NCBI RefSeq assembly: GCF_023278185.1
Contig: NZ_CP066356.1
Coordinates: 744,001-808,000, forward strand
Direction of reading: 5' to 3'
Length of the DNA: 64,000 bases
Source of the DNA: Bradyrhizobium elkanii USDA 76
Lineage (GTDB): Bacteria; Pseudomonadota; Alphaproteobacteria; Rhizobiales; Xanthobacteraceae
The translations under genes were made by a program, and so were the position numbers. Positions 24,908-34,914 of the stretch are shown piece by piece; position 1 is the stretch's first letter; every line of letters begins with the position of its first letter. The notes below the pieces were generated by a model. The model was given only the letters and a program-made list of their open reading frames with translations. It did no database searches and was not told the origin of the DNA.

Positions 24908-24939
24908 GCCGCGAAAGCGTTAGTTTTCGCGGCCTTTTT
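24908..24939 (+). terminator. Intrinsic terminator-like hairpin in the lysK leader
   Basis: GCCGCGAAA (24908-24916) pairs with TTTCGCGGC (24925-24933), followed by C and five Ts (24935-24939). This is the best intrinsic terminator shape in the window. It ends 16 bases before the lysK start codon, so no separate promoter fits between the two. It may end the upstream transcript or act as a leader element of lysK. Confidence 0.65.
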
Positions 24940-24952
24940 GGAGAGAGCCTGA

Positions 24953-26596
<1,644 letters not shown>

Positions 26597-26616
26597 ATGG
26601 GTGCACTCTGACTGTT

Positions 26617-26710
26617 GTCGTCCCTGCGAAAGCAGGGACCCATAATCACAGGCCTTAGTCGCTGAAGCGAGCTGTGGCTCCAGCGTCGCGACATACGACC
26701 GTTGGTGGTT
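26617..26710. repeat. Left part of a palindromic intergenic repeat split by the IS110-family element
   Basis: GTCGTCCCTGCGAAAGCAGG with GACCCAT (26617-26643) is the left arm. The expected right arm, ATGGGTCCCGGC...GACGAC, is found at 28079-28106 beyond the insertion. The intact relative at 29603-29724 shows the same layout, with arms about 70 bases apart. Confidence 0.7.
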
Positions 26711-26785
26711 GATGGTGTGGACGGCCCCCTACGGCATCAGTGTGCCAGAATGAGGTTGTCTAGATCTCATACATGGGAGCCGTCC

Positions 26786-27823
26786 GTGAACCAGATTATC
26801 CGCATTGGGATTGATACGTCGAAGTATATTTTTGTGCTGCATGGGGTTGATGCGGCGGAGCAGGTGGTGCTGCGCAAGAAGCTGTCGCGCAAACAGGTGC
26901 TGGAGTTCTTCGCCAAATTGCCGCCGACCGTGATCGGGATGGAGGCCTGCGGGGCTTCGCAACATTGGGCGCGGGAGCTTTCCAAGCTCGGTCACGAAGT
27001 GAAGCTGATGGCACCGCAATTGGTTAAACCCTACGTGATGCGGAACAAGAATGACGGGCGGGATGCAGAAGGTCTGTGTGAAGCGATGAGCCGGCGGAGC
27101 ATGCGCTTCGTGCCGGTGAAGACGGCCGAGCAGCAGGCTGCGCTGATGCTGATGGGCGTCCGCGACGGATTGATCGTCCGGCGCACCCAGCTGACCAATA
27201 CGATCCGCGGCCATGCGGCGGAGTATGGCCTGATCGCACCCAAAGGACTGGACGCGATCGAGCCACTGCTGGCGCGGATTGCGCAGGACGAGACGCTTCC
27301 CGCCCTGGCACGCGAGCTGTTTGTGGTGCTGGGCCGGGAGCGCGCCAGGCTCGAGGGTGAGTTGAAGGCGGTTGAGGCCAAGCTGATGGCCTGGCACCGC
27401 GGCGATGCCACGGGCCGGCGCCTGGCTGAGATCCCCTCGGTCGGTCCGATCGTTGCAACCGCGCTGGTGATGAAGACACCTGATCCGCACGCGTTCCGTT
27501 CTGGTCGTCATTTTGCGGCCTGGCTGGGATTGACACCCAAGGACCACTCTACCGCCGGCAGGACCAGGCTTGGCAAGATCACGCGGGCGGGCGATGAGGA
27601 CCTGCGCCGTCTGCTGGTCATCGGGGCCACGGCGGTGATCCAGCAGGCCAGGCGCGGACGCGGTCATCACTCGCGCTGGCTGCTGGCCCTGATCCAGCGC
27701 AAGCCGCCGAAGCTTGCGGCCGTGGCGCTTGCCAACAAAGTAGCCCGTATCGCCTGGAAGTTGATGGCGACGGGCGAGAGTTACGAGGCGGCACGGATCA
27801 AGCCCATGACAGCCGCCGCCTAA
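26786..27823 (+). CDS. IS110-family transposase (IS1111 type)
   Basis: The 345-residue RNA-guided DEDD/serine recombinase has an N-terminal DEDD RuvC-like domain: IIRIGIDTSKYIFVLHGVD (first Asp), VIGMEACGASQHWARE (Glu) and RNKNDGRDAEGLCEAM (Asp pair). The C-terminal Transposase_20 domain (about 225-310) has AEIPSVGPIVATAL and GRHFAAWLGLTPKDHSTAGR with the candidate serine nucleophile. GTG 26786 is preceded by GGGAGCC; an in-frame extension to 26702 would run through the left inverted repeat and was rejected. The frame is intact, so the element could be active. Confidence 0.92.
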   Translation: MNQIIRIGIDTSKYIFVLHGVDAAEQVVLRKKLSRKQVLEFFAKLPPTVIGMEACGASQHWARELSKLGHEVKLMAPQLVKPYVMRNKNDGRDAEGLCEAMSRRSMRFVPVKTAEQQAALMLMGVRDGLIVRRTQLTNTIRGHAAEYGLIAPKGLDAIEPLLARIAQDETLPALARELFVVLGRERARLEGELKAVEAKLMAWHRGDATGRRLAEIPSVGPIVATALVMKTPDPHAFRSGRHFAAWLGLTPKDHSTAGRTRLGKITRAGDEDLRRLLVIGATAVIQQARRGRGHHSRWLLALIQRKPPKLAAVALANKVARIAWKLMATGESYEAARIKPMTAAA

Positions 27824-27883
27824 TCGATTGGCCGGCCGGCGGGCTCGCTCGCCGGTCGACCCGGAGCTGCAGGAGCAGATGGA

Positions 27884-28001
27884 GCGATCGATCGAGCAAC
27901 GATGCGAGACAATCCGTGGGACCCATCGGCCGTCAACAGGTCGCCTGGTTGTTTGGAACTCGCATCGCGCAACCCATCTTGGCCAGCGATCGACCGATCG
28001 C
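27884..28001 (+). ncRNA. Candidate guide (bridge/seek) RNA in the IS 3' end
   Basis: A long stem-loop is predicted. The outer stem is GCGATCGATCG (27884-27894) with CGACCGATCGC (27991-28001), 10 of 11 paired. An inner stem is GATGCGAG (27901-27908) with CTCGCATC (27959-27966). The loop holds GGGACCCAT (27918-27926), the exact reverse complement of the nine bases ATGGGTCCC just right of the insertion point, and TGGTTG (27946-27951), which matches the left junction. This is the layout expected of an IS110-family guide RNA. Transcription is inferred, not shown. Confidence 0.55.
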
Positions 28002-28078
28002 ACTCAACAGGCCGGACATATGGATGCAAGCGATCCGATCTCACCAAAAAGCTCTTGTGCCACGGGGGCCGTCCACAT

Positions 28079-28106
28079 ATGGGTCCCGGCTCAAGGCCGG
28101 GACGAC
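28079..28106. repeat. Right arm of the palindromic repeat split by the IS110-family element
   Basis: ATGGGTCCCGGCTCAAGGCC then GGGACGAC. It pairs with the left arm at 26617-26643 and marks the right edge of the insertion. Confidence 0.7.
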
Positions 28107-28123
28107 AGCGGAAGTTGCGGCGC

Positions 28124-28609
28124 CTACAGCGGCTCGCCCTTCTTGGTCGTGAACTTGTACGCGCCGTCCGTGCCGAGGACGGCGTGCATGTCGACGTCGG
28201 GATAGCTGATCTCGTCGCCGGCGCTGCGGTCACCGATCACCAGCAGCTTGACGTCCCTCTCGGTGCGGTTGATGAAACGGTGCGCGTCCCCGGTGCCCGC
28301 GGGGAAGCCGGCACACATTCCTGCCGTCAGGACCTGTGCGCCGCCATTGGTCTCCAGCACCACTTCGCCATCCAGCACATAGACGAACTCGTCCTGGCGC
28401 GAATGGGCGTGGCGAAAGGACGATTGGCCGCCCGGAACGATCCGCGTCAAAATGACACCGAAGTTCGTCAAGCCGGCATGATCGCCGAGCCGGCGGTTGT
28501 AACGCATCTGGTTGGTGGCACGGTGCCGCGGCGGGATGCTGGTGGCGTTGGTCTCGGCTACCGTCTCCGGATCAAAAGCCGGCAGTTTTGGCCTGGCGTC
28601 GTCGGTCAT
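28124..28609 (-). CDS. Cupin domain protein
   Basis: The 161-residue single-cupin protein has motif 1, SSFRHAHSRQDEFVYVLDGE, with His-x-His and Glu metal ligands. Motif 2 is GFPAGTGDAHRFIN with the fourth-ligand His. The C-terminus DVDMHAVLGTDGAYKFTTKK is typical of small cupins annotated as sugar- or auxin-binding-like. The substrate is unknown. ATG 28609 was chosen over an upstream in-frame ATG at 28672. It is divergent from the class II aldolase gene. Confidence 0.82.
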   Translation of the reverse strand: MTDDARPKLPAFDPETVAETNATSIPPRHRATNQMRYNRRLGDHAGLTNFGVILTRIVPGGQSSFRHAHSRQDEFVYVLDGEVVLETNGGAQVLTAGMCAGFPAGTGDAHRFINRTERDVKLLVIGDRSAGDEISYPDVDMHAVLGTDGAYKFTTKKGEPL

Positions 28610-28791
28610 TGCAGTCGGTCCGCTGTCGTTGGCTTTGCGATGCATCATCACATAATGACGCCAAGCCCGCAAAATTCGGATAGCAGGCCATCGGCAATTT
28701 CACCGGAGCCTGGCGCCGGATTGCGCTACAGTTGCATCCATAAAATCAGCACGGCCTCCGCCGAGAGGCCGGCACAGATGGGAGCATGCGC

Positions 28792-29577
28792 ATGCAGTTC
28801 AGGGTTTCGCCGACATCGCTGCAGGACAGTTCGAGCGCCGAGGAATGGCAGGCGCGGGTCGATCTCGCGGCGGCGCATCGGCTCGCCTACATCCACGGCT
28901 TTTCGGAAGGCATCTTCAACCATCTCACCTTGGTGGTGCCCGGCCGCACCGACCGCTACTACCAGATCCCGTTCGGCATGCATTGGTCGGAGGTGACAGC
29001 ATCGTCCTTCATGGAGGTCGGCATTGACGATGCCGAGGTGAAGCGCGGCGAGGGCGAGGTCGAGCGCTCCTGCTATTGCATCCATGCGCCGATCCACAAG
29101 GCGCTGCCGCAGGCCAAGGCCGTGTTCCACACCCACATGCCGTATGCGAGCGCGCTGACGCGGCTCGAGGATCCGCGCATCAAGGAGATCGGGCAGACCG
29201 AGGTCGGTCTGTCGGAAGCGATTGCCTATGACGATCTCTACACCGGCCCCGCGCTCGATCCCGAGGAAGGCGCACGGCTCGCAAGGGTGATCGGCAACAA
29301 GACCATCCTGTTCATGGCCAATCATGGCATCTCGACCGTCGGCGAGACGGTCGCCGATGCTTATGACCGGCTCTATTACATCGAACGCGCCGCGCAGGTG
29401 CAGATCTACGCAATGTGGACGCAGCAGCCGCTCAAGCAATTGCCGCAGCATGTGGTGGAGAAGACCAAGCGCGATTTCCGCGACGACCATCTCTACAACG
29501 GCCCGTCCCCGGCGCAGCGGCATTTCGATGCGCTGAAGCGGATGCTGGATCGCAAGGAGCCGGACTACGCGACGTAG
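28792..29577 (+). CDS. Class II aldolase/adducin family protein
   Basis: The 261-residue protein has the AraD/FucA-like fold. Zn-binding motif VFHTHMPYASAL supplies two His ligands, and the third lies in LFMANHGISTVGETV. FSEGIFNHLTLVVPG is the usual substrate-phosphate loop, though the phosphate-binding residues are not clearly conserved. Members include aldolases, decarboxylases and epimerases; no sugar genes are nearby to choose between them. ATG 28792 has GGGAG at seven bases; ATG 28786, six bases earlier, is the alternative. Confidence 0.82.
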   Translation: MQFRVSPTSLQDSSSAEEWQARVDLAAAHRLAYIHGFSEGIFNHLTLVVPGRTDRYYQIPFGMHWSEVTASSFMEVGIDDAEVKRGEGEVERSCYCIHAPIHKALPQAKAVFHTHMPYASALTRLEDPRIKEIGQTEVGLSEAIAYDDLYTGPALDPEEGARLARVIGNKTILFMANHGISTVGETVADAYDRLYYIERAAQVQIYAMWTQQPLKQLPQHVVEKTKRDFRDDHLYNGPSPAQRHFDALKRMLDRKEPDYAT

Positions 29578-29602
29578 GGCCGGCAGCGCCGCAAATTTCA
29601 CC

Positions 29603-29724
29603 GTCGTCCCGGCGAAAGCCGGGACCCATTACCACAGGGTCGAGTTGTGGAAGCGCGCTGCGGCCCCAGCGTGGTGTAGCAATAATCTTCGGTGGCTATG
29701 GGTCCCGGCTTTCGCCGGGACGAC
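29603..29724. repeat. Palindromic intergenic repeat with perfect 27-bp arms
   Basis: The arm at 29603-29629 (GTCGTCCCGGCGAAAGCCGG then GACCCAT) is the exact reverse complement of 29698-29724. Each arm can also fold on itself (CCGGC-GAAA-GCCGG). It is the intact version of the repeat into which the IS110-family element inserted, and lies between convergent genes, where it could end both transcripts. Confidence 0.8.
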
Positions 29725-29753
29725 ACTGGTTATGTGGTGATCGACGTGCCCGG

Positions 29754-30407
29754 CTACTGGCTCGCCCACACCACGCGTGCGATCCACGCGACTTCTTCGG
29801 CATCGAGCATGCGGTCGGGGTGCTCCGGATTGAGCGACGCGAGTTCCAGCATCTTGGCGGTACGGCGTCTCAATTCCTTCACCATCACCTCGCCGCCGGT
29901 CGTGCGCACCACCACGCGGTCGCCGCGGCGGATCGCGGTCGCGGGTGACACCACGATGATGTCACCTTCGCGATAGGCCGGCTTCATCGAGTCGCCCTCG
30001 ATCTCCAGCGCATAGGCGTGCTCGTCTGATGTCGCCGGCAGCGCCACTTCGTCCCAGCCCTTGCCGGCGGGAAAGCCGCTGTCGTCGAAATAGCCGCCGG
30101 CACCGGCCTGCGCGAAGCCGATCAGCGGCACCGACTGTCCGCCGCGTGCGCCATCGCCGAGCAACTGCACGAAGGTCTCCATGCTGGCATTGCTCGCCGC
30201 CAGCGCCTTGGAGAGCGATTCGGTCGAGGGCCAGCGCTCGCGCCCGTCGCCCGTCACGCGCTTCGACTTGTTGAAGGTGGTGGGGTCGAGTCCGGACTGC
30301 TTGGCAAGGCCGGACGGCGACAGCCCGGCACGTTCGGCGAGCCGGTCGAGCGCGGCCCAGACCTGCGCGTGGGTCAGCGGTCGGGTGGCTTTGGGCTGTT
30401 TGGCCAT
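29754..30407 (-). CDS. S24 (LexA/CI-like) repressor-peptidase
   Basis: The 217-residue protein has an N-terminal HTH (about 12-75; LAERAGLSPSGLAKQSGLDP) and a C-terminal S24 domain. The candidate autocleavage site is Ala-Gly in FAQAGAGG (about residues 98-105). Nucleophile Ser lies in LEIEGDSMKPAYREGD and general-base Lys in GEVMVKELRRR. Such proteins repress genes until cleaved under RecA* stimulation. No phage genes are nearby, so it is a chromosomal regulator rather than a prophage repressor. It is divergent from the DUF952-pyrD operon across 200 bases. Confidence 0.87.
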   Translation of the reverse strand: MAKQPKATRPLTHAQVWAALDRLAERAGLSPSGLAKQSGLDPTTFNKSKRVTGDGRERWPSTESLSKALAASNASMETFVQLLGDGARGGQSVPLIGFAQAGAGGYFDDSGFPAGKGWDEVALPATSDEHAYALEIEGDSMKPAYREGDIIVVSPATAIRRGDRVVVRTTGGEVMVKELRRRTAKMLELASLNPEHPDRMLDAEEVAWIARVVWASQ

Positions 30408-30607
30408 CGAGGGTATCCCGGATGGTAGGAATTATTGCCTGAAACTTGGCGTTTTCGCAAATCTGTCGGCCGATGTGTCCCGGCACCGCTTGAGTTGCGC
30501 CGCCGCCGTCGATACGGTCCCTCGCTCGCCAGATGGCGTCTGGGGCATTTCCCCTCAAATCCGGATAAAACCCCAAGAGACTCAAGGACAAAAGGGAAGG
30601 CCGGCCC

Positions 30608-30952
30608 GTGCCGATGATCTACAAAATCACCCCCGCTTCGGCTTGGCGCGAGGCCGAGCGGCAGGGCGTGTACCGGGGCAGTGCCGACGACCAACGCGAC
30701 GGCTTCATCCATTTTTCCACCGCCTCCCAGGTGGCCGAGACCGCGCGCAAGCACTACCACGGGCAGACCGGCCTGTTCCTGGTCGCGGTCGATGCCGATG
30801 CGCTGGGCGATGCCCTGCGCTGGGAGCGGTCGCGCAATGACGAGCTGTTCCCGCATCTCTATGGCGAACTCGACCTCGGCGCGGTCACCGAGATCCTCGA
30901 CCTGCGCGCGCGCTCCGACGGTGGCCACGACGTTCCGGAGCTCAAGCCGTGA
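30608..30952 (+). CDS. DUF952 family protein
   Basis: The 114-residue protein has the DUF952 pattern: MIYKITPASAWREAERQG, DGFIHFSTASQVAETARKHY and FPHLYGELDLGAV. GTG 30608 has GGGAAGG at seven bases; ATG 30614 is possible. The stop overlaps the pyrD start by four bases (GTGA), so translation is coupled. The function is unknown; the fold resembles ADP-ribosyl-type enzymes. Confidence 0.85.
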   Translation: MPMIYKITPASAWREAERQGVYRGSADDQRDGFIHFSTASQVAETARKHYHGQTGLFLVAVDADALGDALRWERSRNDELFPHLYGELDLGAVTEILDLRARSDGGHDVPELKP

Positions 30953-32046
30953 TCCGTGCCTTCGACGCCTTCTCGCTGCCGCTGCTGCGCTGGTTCGATC
31001 CCGAGGATGCCCATCGCATGGCGATCCAAGGCCTGAAGCTGCTGCCGCCGATCCGGCAGCGGCCGGATGACCCCAAGCTCGCGGTGCGCGCCTTCGGACT
31101 CAACTTTCCAAACCCGATCGGCATGGCGGCGGGGTTCGACAAGAGCGCCGAGGTGCCCGACGCGCTGCTCCGGCTCGGCTTCGGCTTTGTCGAGATCGGC
31201 TCGGTCACGCCGAAGCCGCAAGGCGGCAACCCGCGGCCGCGGCTGTTTCGCCTCGAGCGCGACGAGGCCGTCATCAACCGCATGGGCTTCAACAATGACG
31301 GCGCGGAGGCCGTGCTGCGGCGGCTCGCCGCGCGTGCCAGCGCCGGCGGCATTGTCGGGGTCAATGTCGGGGCCAACAAGGATTCGCCCGACCGCGCCGC
31401 CGACTATGTGAAGCTGATCGAGACCTTTGCGCCGGTCGCGAGCTATTTCACCGTCAACGTCTCTTCGCCGAACACGCCCGGCTTGCGCAATCTGCAGCAA
31501 TCGGCCGCGCTCGACGATTTGCTGGCGCGGGTCATCGACACCCGCGAGCGCGTGCGCAAGAACGCCGGCGACTCGCCGGTCCTGCTCAAGATCGCGCCGG
31601 ACCTCAGCCTTGCCGAGCTCGACGACGTCGTGCACATCGCCCGCTCGCGGCGCGTCGACGGCATGATCGTCGCCAACACCACGCTGGCGCGGCCCTCGAC
31701 CTTGCGCGAGGAGAATCGCGCCAAGGAGCAGGGCGGCCTGTCGGGCCGTCCGCTGTTCCGGCTGTCGACGCGGATGGTGGCCGAGACCTATGTCCGCGTC
31801 GAAGGCGCGTTTCCGCTGATCGGCGTCGGCGGCATCGATAGCGGCGGCGCCGCACTGACCAAGATCCGCGCCGGGGCCAGCCTGATCCAGCTCTATTCCT
31901 CGCTGGTCTACAAGGGCCTTGGCCTCGTCGACGACATCAAGCGCGATCTGTCCTCGACCCTGCTGCGCACCGGCCGCGACTCGCTGTCGGAAATCGTCGG
32001 CGCCGATGCGGCGACGATTACCGCCGAGGACTGGCCGGTGAGGTAG
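30949..32046 (+). CDS. pyrD: Dihydroorotate dehydrogenase (quinone), class 2
   Basis: The 365-residue membrane-associated FMN enzyme oxidises dihydroorotate to orotate in pyrimidine synthesis. The N-terminal amphipathic extension of class 2 (about 1-40) is followed by the barrel. NPIGMAAGFDKSAEVPDALL and VEIGSVTPKPQGGNPRPRLF are diagnostic. VNVSSPNTPGLRNLQ contains the catalytic Ser of class 2 enzymes, and GVGGIDSGGAALTKIRAGAS binds the FMN phosphate. It is translationally coupled to DUF952 by the GTGA overlap. Confidence 0.96.
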   Translation: MIRAFDAFSLPLLRWFDPEDAHRMAIQGLKLLPPIRQRPDDPKLAVRAFGLNFPNPIGMAAGFDKSAEVPDALLRLGFGFVEIGSVTPKPQGGNPRPRLFRLERDEAVINRMGFNNDGAEAVLRRLAARASAGGIVGVNVGANKDSPDRAADYVKLIETFAPVASYFTVNVSSPNTPGLRNLQQSAALDDLLARVIDTRERVRKNAGDSPVLLKIAPDLSLAELDDVVHIARSRRVDGMIVANTTLARPSTLREENRAKEQGGLSGRPLFRLSTRMVAETYVRVEGAFPLIGVGGIDSGGAALTKIRAGASLIQLYSSLVYKGLGLVDDIKRDLSSTLLRTGRDSLSEIVGADAATITAEDWPVR

Positions 32047-32047
32047 G

Positions 32048-32315
32048 TGCGTGTAGCCCGGATGAAGCGAAATCCGGCTGCGCTCTAACCTCCCCTTGAA
32101 AAGGGGAGGTCGCTTTGCTCGCCAGAGCAAAGCGGGTGGGGATCAGCTCTCTCCATGAGCTGCGTCGCCTGCGGCTGGACCCCATCCCGACCTTCCCCCT
32201 TTCAGGGGGAAGGGGAAGAGAACTTCGTAGCCCGGATGCAGCGAAGCGCAATCCGAGACAGTATCGCTGCGGATACAGACCCCGGATTTCGCTTCGCTGC
32301 ATCCGGGCTACGGAC
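32048..32315. repeat. Cluster of palindromic intergenic repeats
   Basis: Three repeat types crowd the 269-base gap after pyrD: GTAGCCCGGATGAAGCGAAA at about 32052; AACCTCCCCTTGAAAAGGGG near 32089 and CCTTCCCCCTTTCAGGGGGA near 32190; and an inverted pair GTAGCCCGGATGCAGCGAAG (about 32227) against TTCGCTGCATCCGGGCTAC (about 32294). No gene is seen in it. Confidence 0.65.
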
Positions 32316-33641
32316 TTACGCCGTCTTGAATGTCTTCCTGAGCAGCGCCGGATAGCGCAGGCCTTGCAGGCCGCCGCGTGCGACGTAGAAGCCGAGCAGC
32401 GCGATCCACAGTCCGGTGTTGCCAAACGAGCTGAGCGCCCACCAGGTGGCGAGGAAGATCGCGAGCGAGGCCAGCATCAGATTGCGCATCTCGCGTGCCC
32501 AGGTGGCGCCGACATAGATGCCGTCGAAGCCGAACGCGAACACGCCGGGCAGAGGTGCCAGGATCACGAAGGGCAGGAACGCGCGCGCATAGCGGCGCAC
32601 GTCGTCGCTGGTCGTCATCAGATTGATCAGCGCCGGTCCGAACAGCGCGAACAGCACCGATACGACCAGCGCAAAGCCGATGCCCCACAGCAGCACCAGC
32701 CGGGTCGAATCGGAAAAGCCGCGGGCGTCGCGCGCGCCGAAGGCGCGGCCGCACAGCTGCTGGGCGGCGTTGGCGAGACCGTCGAGGAAGAAGGCGCTGA
32801 CCAGCAGGAAATTGTTCAGCACCGAATTCGCCGCCAGCGTCACGTCGCCTTCGCGCGCGCCCTTGGCGGTGAAAAACAGGAACACGACGATCAGCGCCGC
32901 GGTGCGGACCATGATGTCGCGATTGACCGCCAGCATGCGCATCAGCTTGGCGCGGTCGAACAGCGTGGCCGCGGGAACGGCAAAGCCGCCTTGCGAGATC
33001 CGCCACGCCACCACGATGCCGACGGCGAAACCGGCGGTCTCGGCGAGCACGGCGGCGATCGCGGCACCGGCAATGCCGGCGCCGTAGACCTGCACCAGCA
33101 GCACGGTCGCGGCCATGTTGATCAAATTGATCACGATCTGCAGCGCTAGCGCCAGATTGGCGCGGGCCTGGCCGACCAGCCAGCCCAGGATGACGTAATT
33201 GGCGAGCGCCAGCGGCGCCGACCAGATCCGGATCATGAAATAGCTCTTGGCCGCGCGGGTGACGCCCTCGCTGCCGCCCATCAGCTGGAACGTGACCGCG
33301 GCGAGCGGCACCTGCAGCGCGATCAGCGCCGCGCCGATCAGGCCGGCGACGATGAAGCCGCGCACCAGGATCGCGGCATATTCCTTGATCTCGCCGGCGC
33401 CCTGCGCCTGCGCGGTGAAGGCCAGCGTGCTCATGCGCAGGAAGGCGAACAGCCAGAACAGGCAGTCGAAGATCACCGAGGCCATCGCCACCCCGCCGAG
33501 CAGCGCGGCGTCGTCGAGGCGGCCGATCGCGGTGGTCGAGACGATGCCGATCAGCGGCGTAGTCAGGTTGGCGACCATCGCGGGGCCGGCGATGGCGAAC
33601 ACCTGGCGCGTCGTGATCTTCGGGTGGATGGGTGCGTGCAT
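32316..33641 (-). CDS. MATE family efflux transporter (DinF-like)
   Basis: The 441-residue protein has twelve hydrophobic segments in two repeats of six. IAGPAMVANLTTPLIGIVST opens helix 1 and FAFLRMSTLAFTAQAQGAGE lies in helix 2, as in the DinF branch. These Na+/H+-coupled antiporters export drugs or metabolites. Length and topology are normal. It is convergent with pyrD, with the repeat cluster between them. Confidence 0.88.
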   Translation of the reverse strand: MHAPIHPKITTRQVFAIAGPAMVANLTTPLIGIVSTTAIGRLDDAALLGGVAMASVIFDCLFWLFAFLRMSTLAFTAQAQGAGEIKEYAAILVRGFIVAGLIGAALIALQVPLAAVTFQLMGGSEGVTRAAKSYFMIRIWSAPLALANYVILGWLVGQARANLALALQIVINLINMAATVLLVQVYGAGIAGAAIAAVLAETAGFAVGIVVAWRISQGGFAVPAATLFDRAKLMRMLAVNRDIMVRTAALIVVFLFFTAKGAREGDVTLAANSVLNNFLLVSAFFLDGLANAAQQLCGRAFGARDARGFSDSTRLVLLWGIGFALVVSVLFALFGPALINLMTTSDDVRRYARAFLPFVILAPLPGVFAFGFDGIYVGATWAREMRNLMLASLAIFLATWWALSSFGNTGLWIALLGFYVARGGLQGLRYPALLRKTFKTA

Positions 33642-33755
33642 GGCTACAATTGCAAGGAATATACGTTTCTATCGCGACATCCGTCGCGCGACCATGCCGG
33701 AATTGTTCTCAGAGCAATGCAGTGGCGGAAGGTCGGCGGGCAAGGCATTGCATGG

Positions 33756-34490
33756 TCAGAGCTCCACGACCATGCCGTCACTCGCTGCCGTGTAGGGCAG
33801 GTCATCGATGCGGCCGAGCACGTCGTCGCTCATGTGGGTCAGCACCACGCGCTTGGCGTTGATGGCGGGCAAATGCGCTTCCAGCGTCTTCAGGCTGAGA
33901 TGGTTCTTGACCGTTTTTTCGTACATGTAGGCTTCGGCGATGAAGAGGTCGGCATCCTGCGCCGCCGGGATCAGCGCGTCGGTCCATTCGGTGTCGGCGC
34001 TGTAGCTGATGATGCGGCCTTCCGCCCCGACGCGGTAGGCGAGGAACGGCCCGCCGGATTCGCCATGCACGACAGGGTAGGGCGTCACGGTCACCTCGCC
34101 GAAGCTGCGCGTTTCGCGCGGCGCGAGCGTGACGACGGACAGATCGAAGCGTTGTTTGGTTTTGGAGGAATGCTCGAACATCACCTCCATCACCGCCGGC
34201 AGTTTCGTTTCGATGCCTTGCGGCCCCGCGATCACCAGCGGCCGGGTGCGACGGGAGAACTGCGCGTCGAGCAGGAAGAACGGCAGGCCGGCAAAATGAT
34301 CGCCATGGAAATGCGTGATCAGGATCAGGTCGATTGCGTCGCGGTCGATCTCGAGCCGCTTCATCGTCGGCAGCGACGAGGCGCCGCAATCGATCAGAAA
34401 ATTGCTGCGCGCGCCGCAGACGTGGAAACAGGTGTTGAAGCGGCCGCCGGAGCCGAATGCATCGCCGCAGCCGACAAATCGCAATTGCAT
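33756..34490 (-). CDS. MBL-fold metallohydrolase (RNase Z-like)
   Basis: The 244-residue beta-lactamase-fold hydrolase has the dizinc motif ILITHFHGDHFAGLPFFLLD (HxHxDH), His in PYPVVHGESG, Asp in ISYSADTEW and a final His in VVLTHMSDD. The N-terminus MQLRFVGCGDAFGSGGRFNT resembles RNase Z/ElaC and phosphodiesterase-type members. It lacks the long flexible arm expected of true tRNase Z. The substrate is unknown. It may be co-transcribed with the DUF6460 gene 22 bases upstream. Confidence 0.85.
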   Translation of the reverse strand: MQLRFVGCGDAFGSGGRFNTCFHVCGARSNFLIDCGASSLPTMKRLEIDRDAIDLILITHFHGDHFAGLPFFLLDAQFSRRTRPLVIAGPQGIETKLPAVMEVMFEHSSKTKQRFDLSVVTLAPRETRSFGEVTVTPYPVVHGESGGPFLAYRVGAEGRIISYSADTEWTDALIPAAQDADLFIAEAYMYEKTVKNHLSLKTLEAHLPAINAKRVVLTHMSDDVLGRIDDLPYTAASDGMVVEL

Positions 34491-34512
34491 CGGCTGCGCA
34501 CTCTCCCTGGGA

Positions 34513-34818
34513 TCAGCGGCCGCGCGGCGCGCCGAACAGCCGCGACAACAGCCAGATCGGAATCACGATGACAGCGCCGAGCAGGAAGTAGCGCCAGGCC
34601 CAGTTGATCGCGTCGAAGCCGAAATCCCAGATGCTCTGGAACAGCCGGCGGATGCTGGTGAGGATGTTCCATGGATCTAGGCCGATCGCGGCGAGCACGA
34701 CACCGACCAGAATCGACAGCAGAATCAACCGGAACGCCACGGAGAGCGGCGATCCGCCGAGAAAGCGGTACAGGCCGTCGCTCCGGCCGGCCGGCAAGTC
34801 CCGGATATTGTCTGGCAT
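34513..34818 (-). CDS. DUF6460-type small membrane protein
   Basis: The 101-residue protein has two transmembrane helices (about 27-47, FRLILLSILVGVVLAAIGLD, and about 75-95, YFLLGAVIVIPIWLLSRLFG) with the conserved lead-in RFLGGSPLSVAFR. The function is unknown. ATG 34818 has GGGAGA at good spacing; an upstream in-frame Met at 34845 is less likely. It lies upstream of the MBL gene on the same strand. Confidence 0.75.
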   Translation of the reverse strand: MPDNIRDLPAGRSDGLYRFLGGSPLSVAFRLILLSILVGVVLAAIGLDPWNILTSIRRLFQSIWDFGFDAINWAWRYFLLGAVIVIPIWLLSRLFGAPRGR

Positions 34819-34914
34819 TGCTGTCTCCCGCGGAATCGCCCGCATTATAGGTCACGGCGGTGCACATGGGAAACCCGCGCGCCGCGATCAATGGCTGCCA
34901 TGCGCGCTTCGGAT

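Larger units (their letters stand above)
26711..28078 (+). mobile_element. IS110-family element, IS1111 type, about 1.37 kb
   Basis: One transposase gene is followed by about 250 bases of noncoding DNA. Subterminal inverted repeats are present: TGTGGACGGCCCCC at 26716-26729 and its exact complement at 28064-28077, each followed inward by a GGCA-type continuation. Subterminal repeats and a 3' noncoding region are marks of the IS1111 subgroup. The outer limits were set from the interrupted palindromic repeat, whose halves GGTGGTT and ATGGGTCCC flank the element; the limit may shift by a base or two. No target duplication is seen, as expected for this family. Confidence 0.85.

Noticed and set aside
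27828..28996. Open frames over the 3' end of the IS110-family element and the cupin gene
   Set aside because: They cross the structured noncoding region and the right inverted repeat; no coding pattern.
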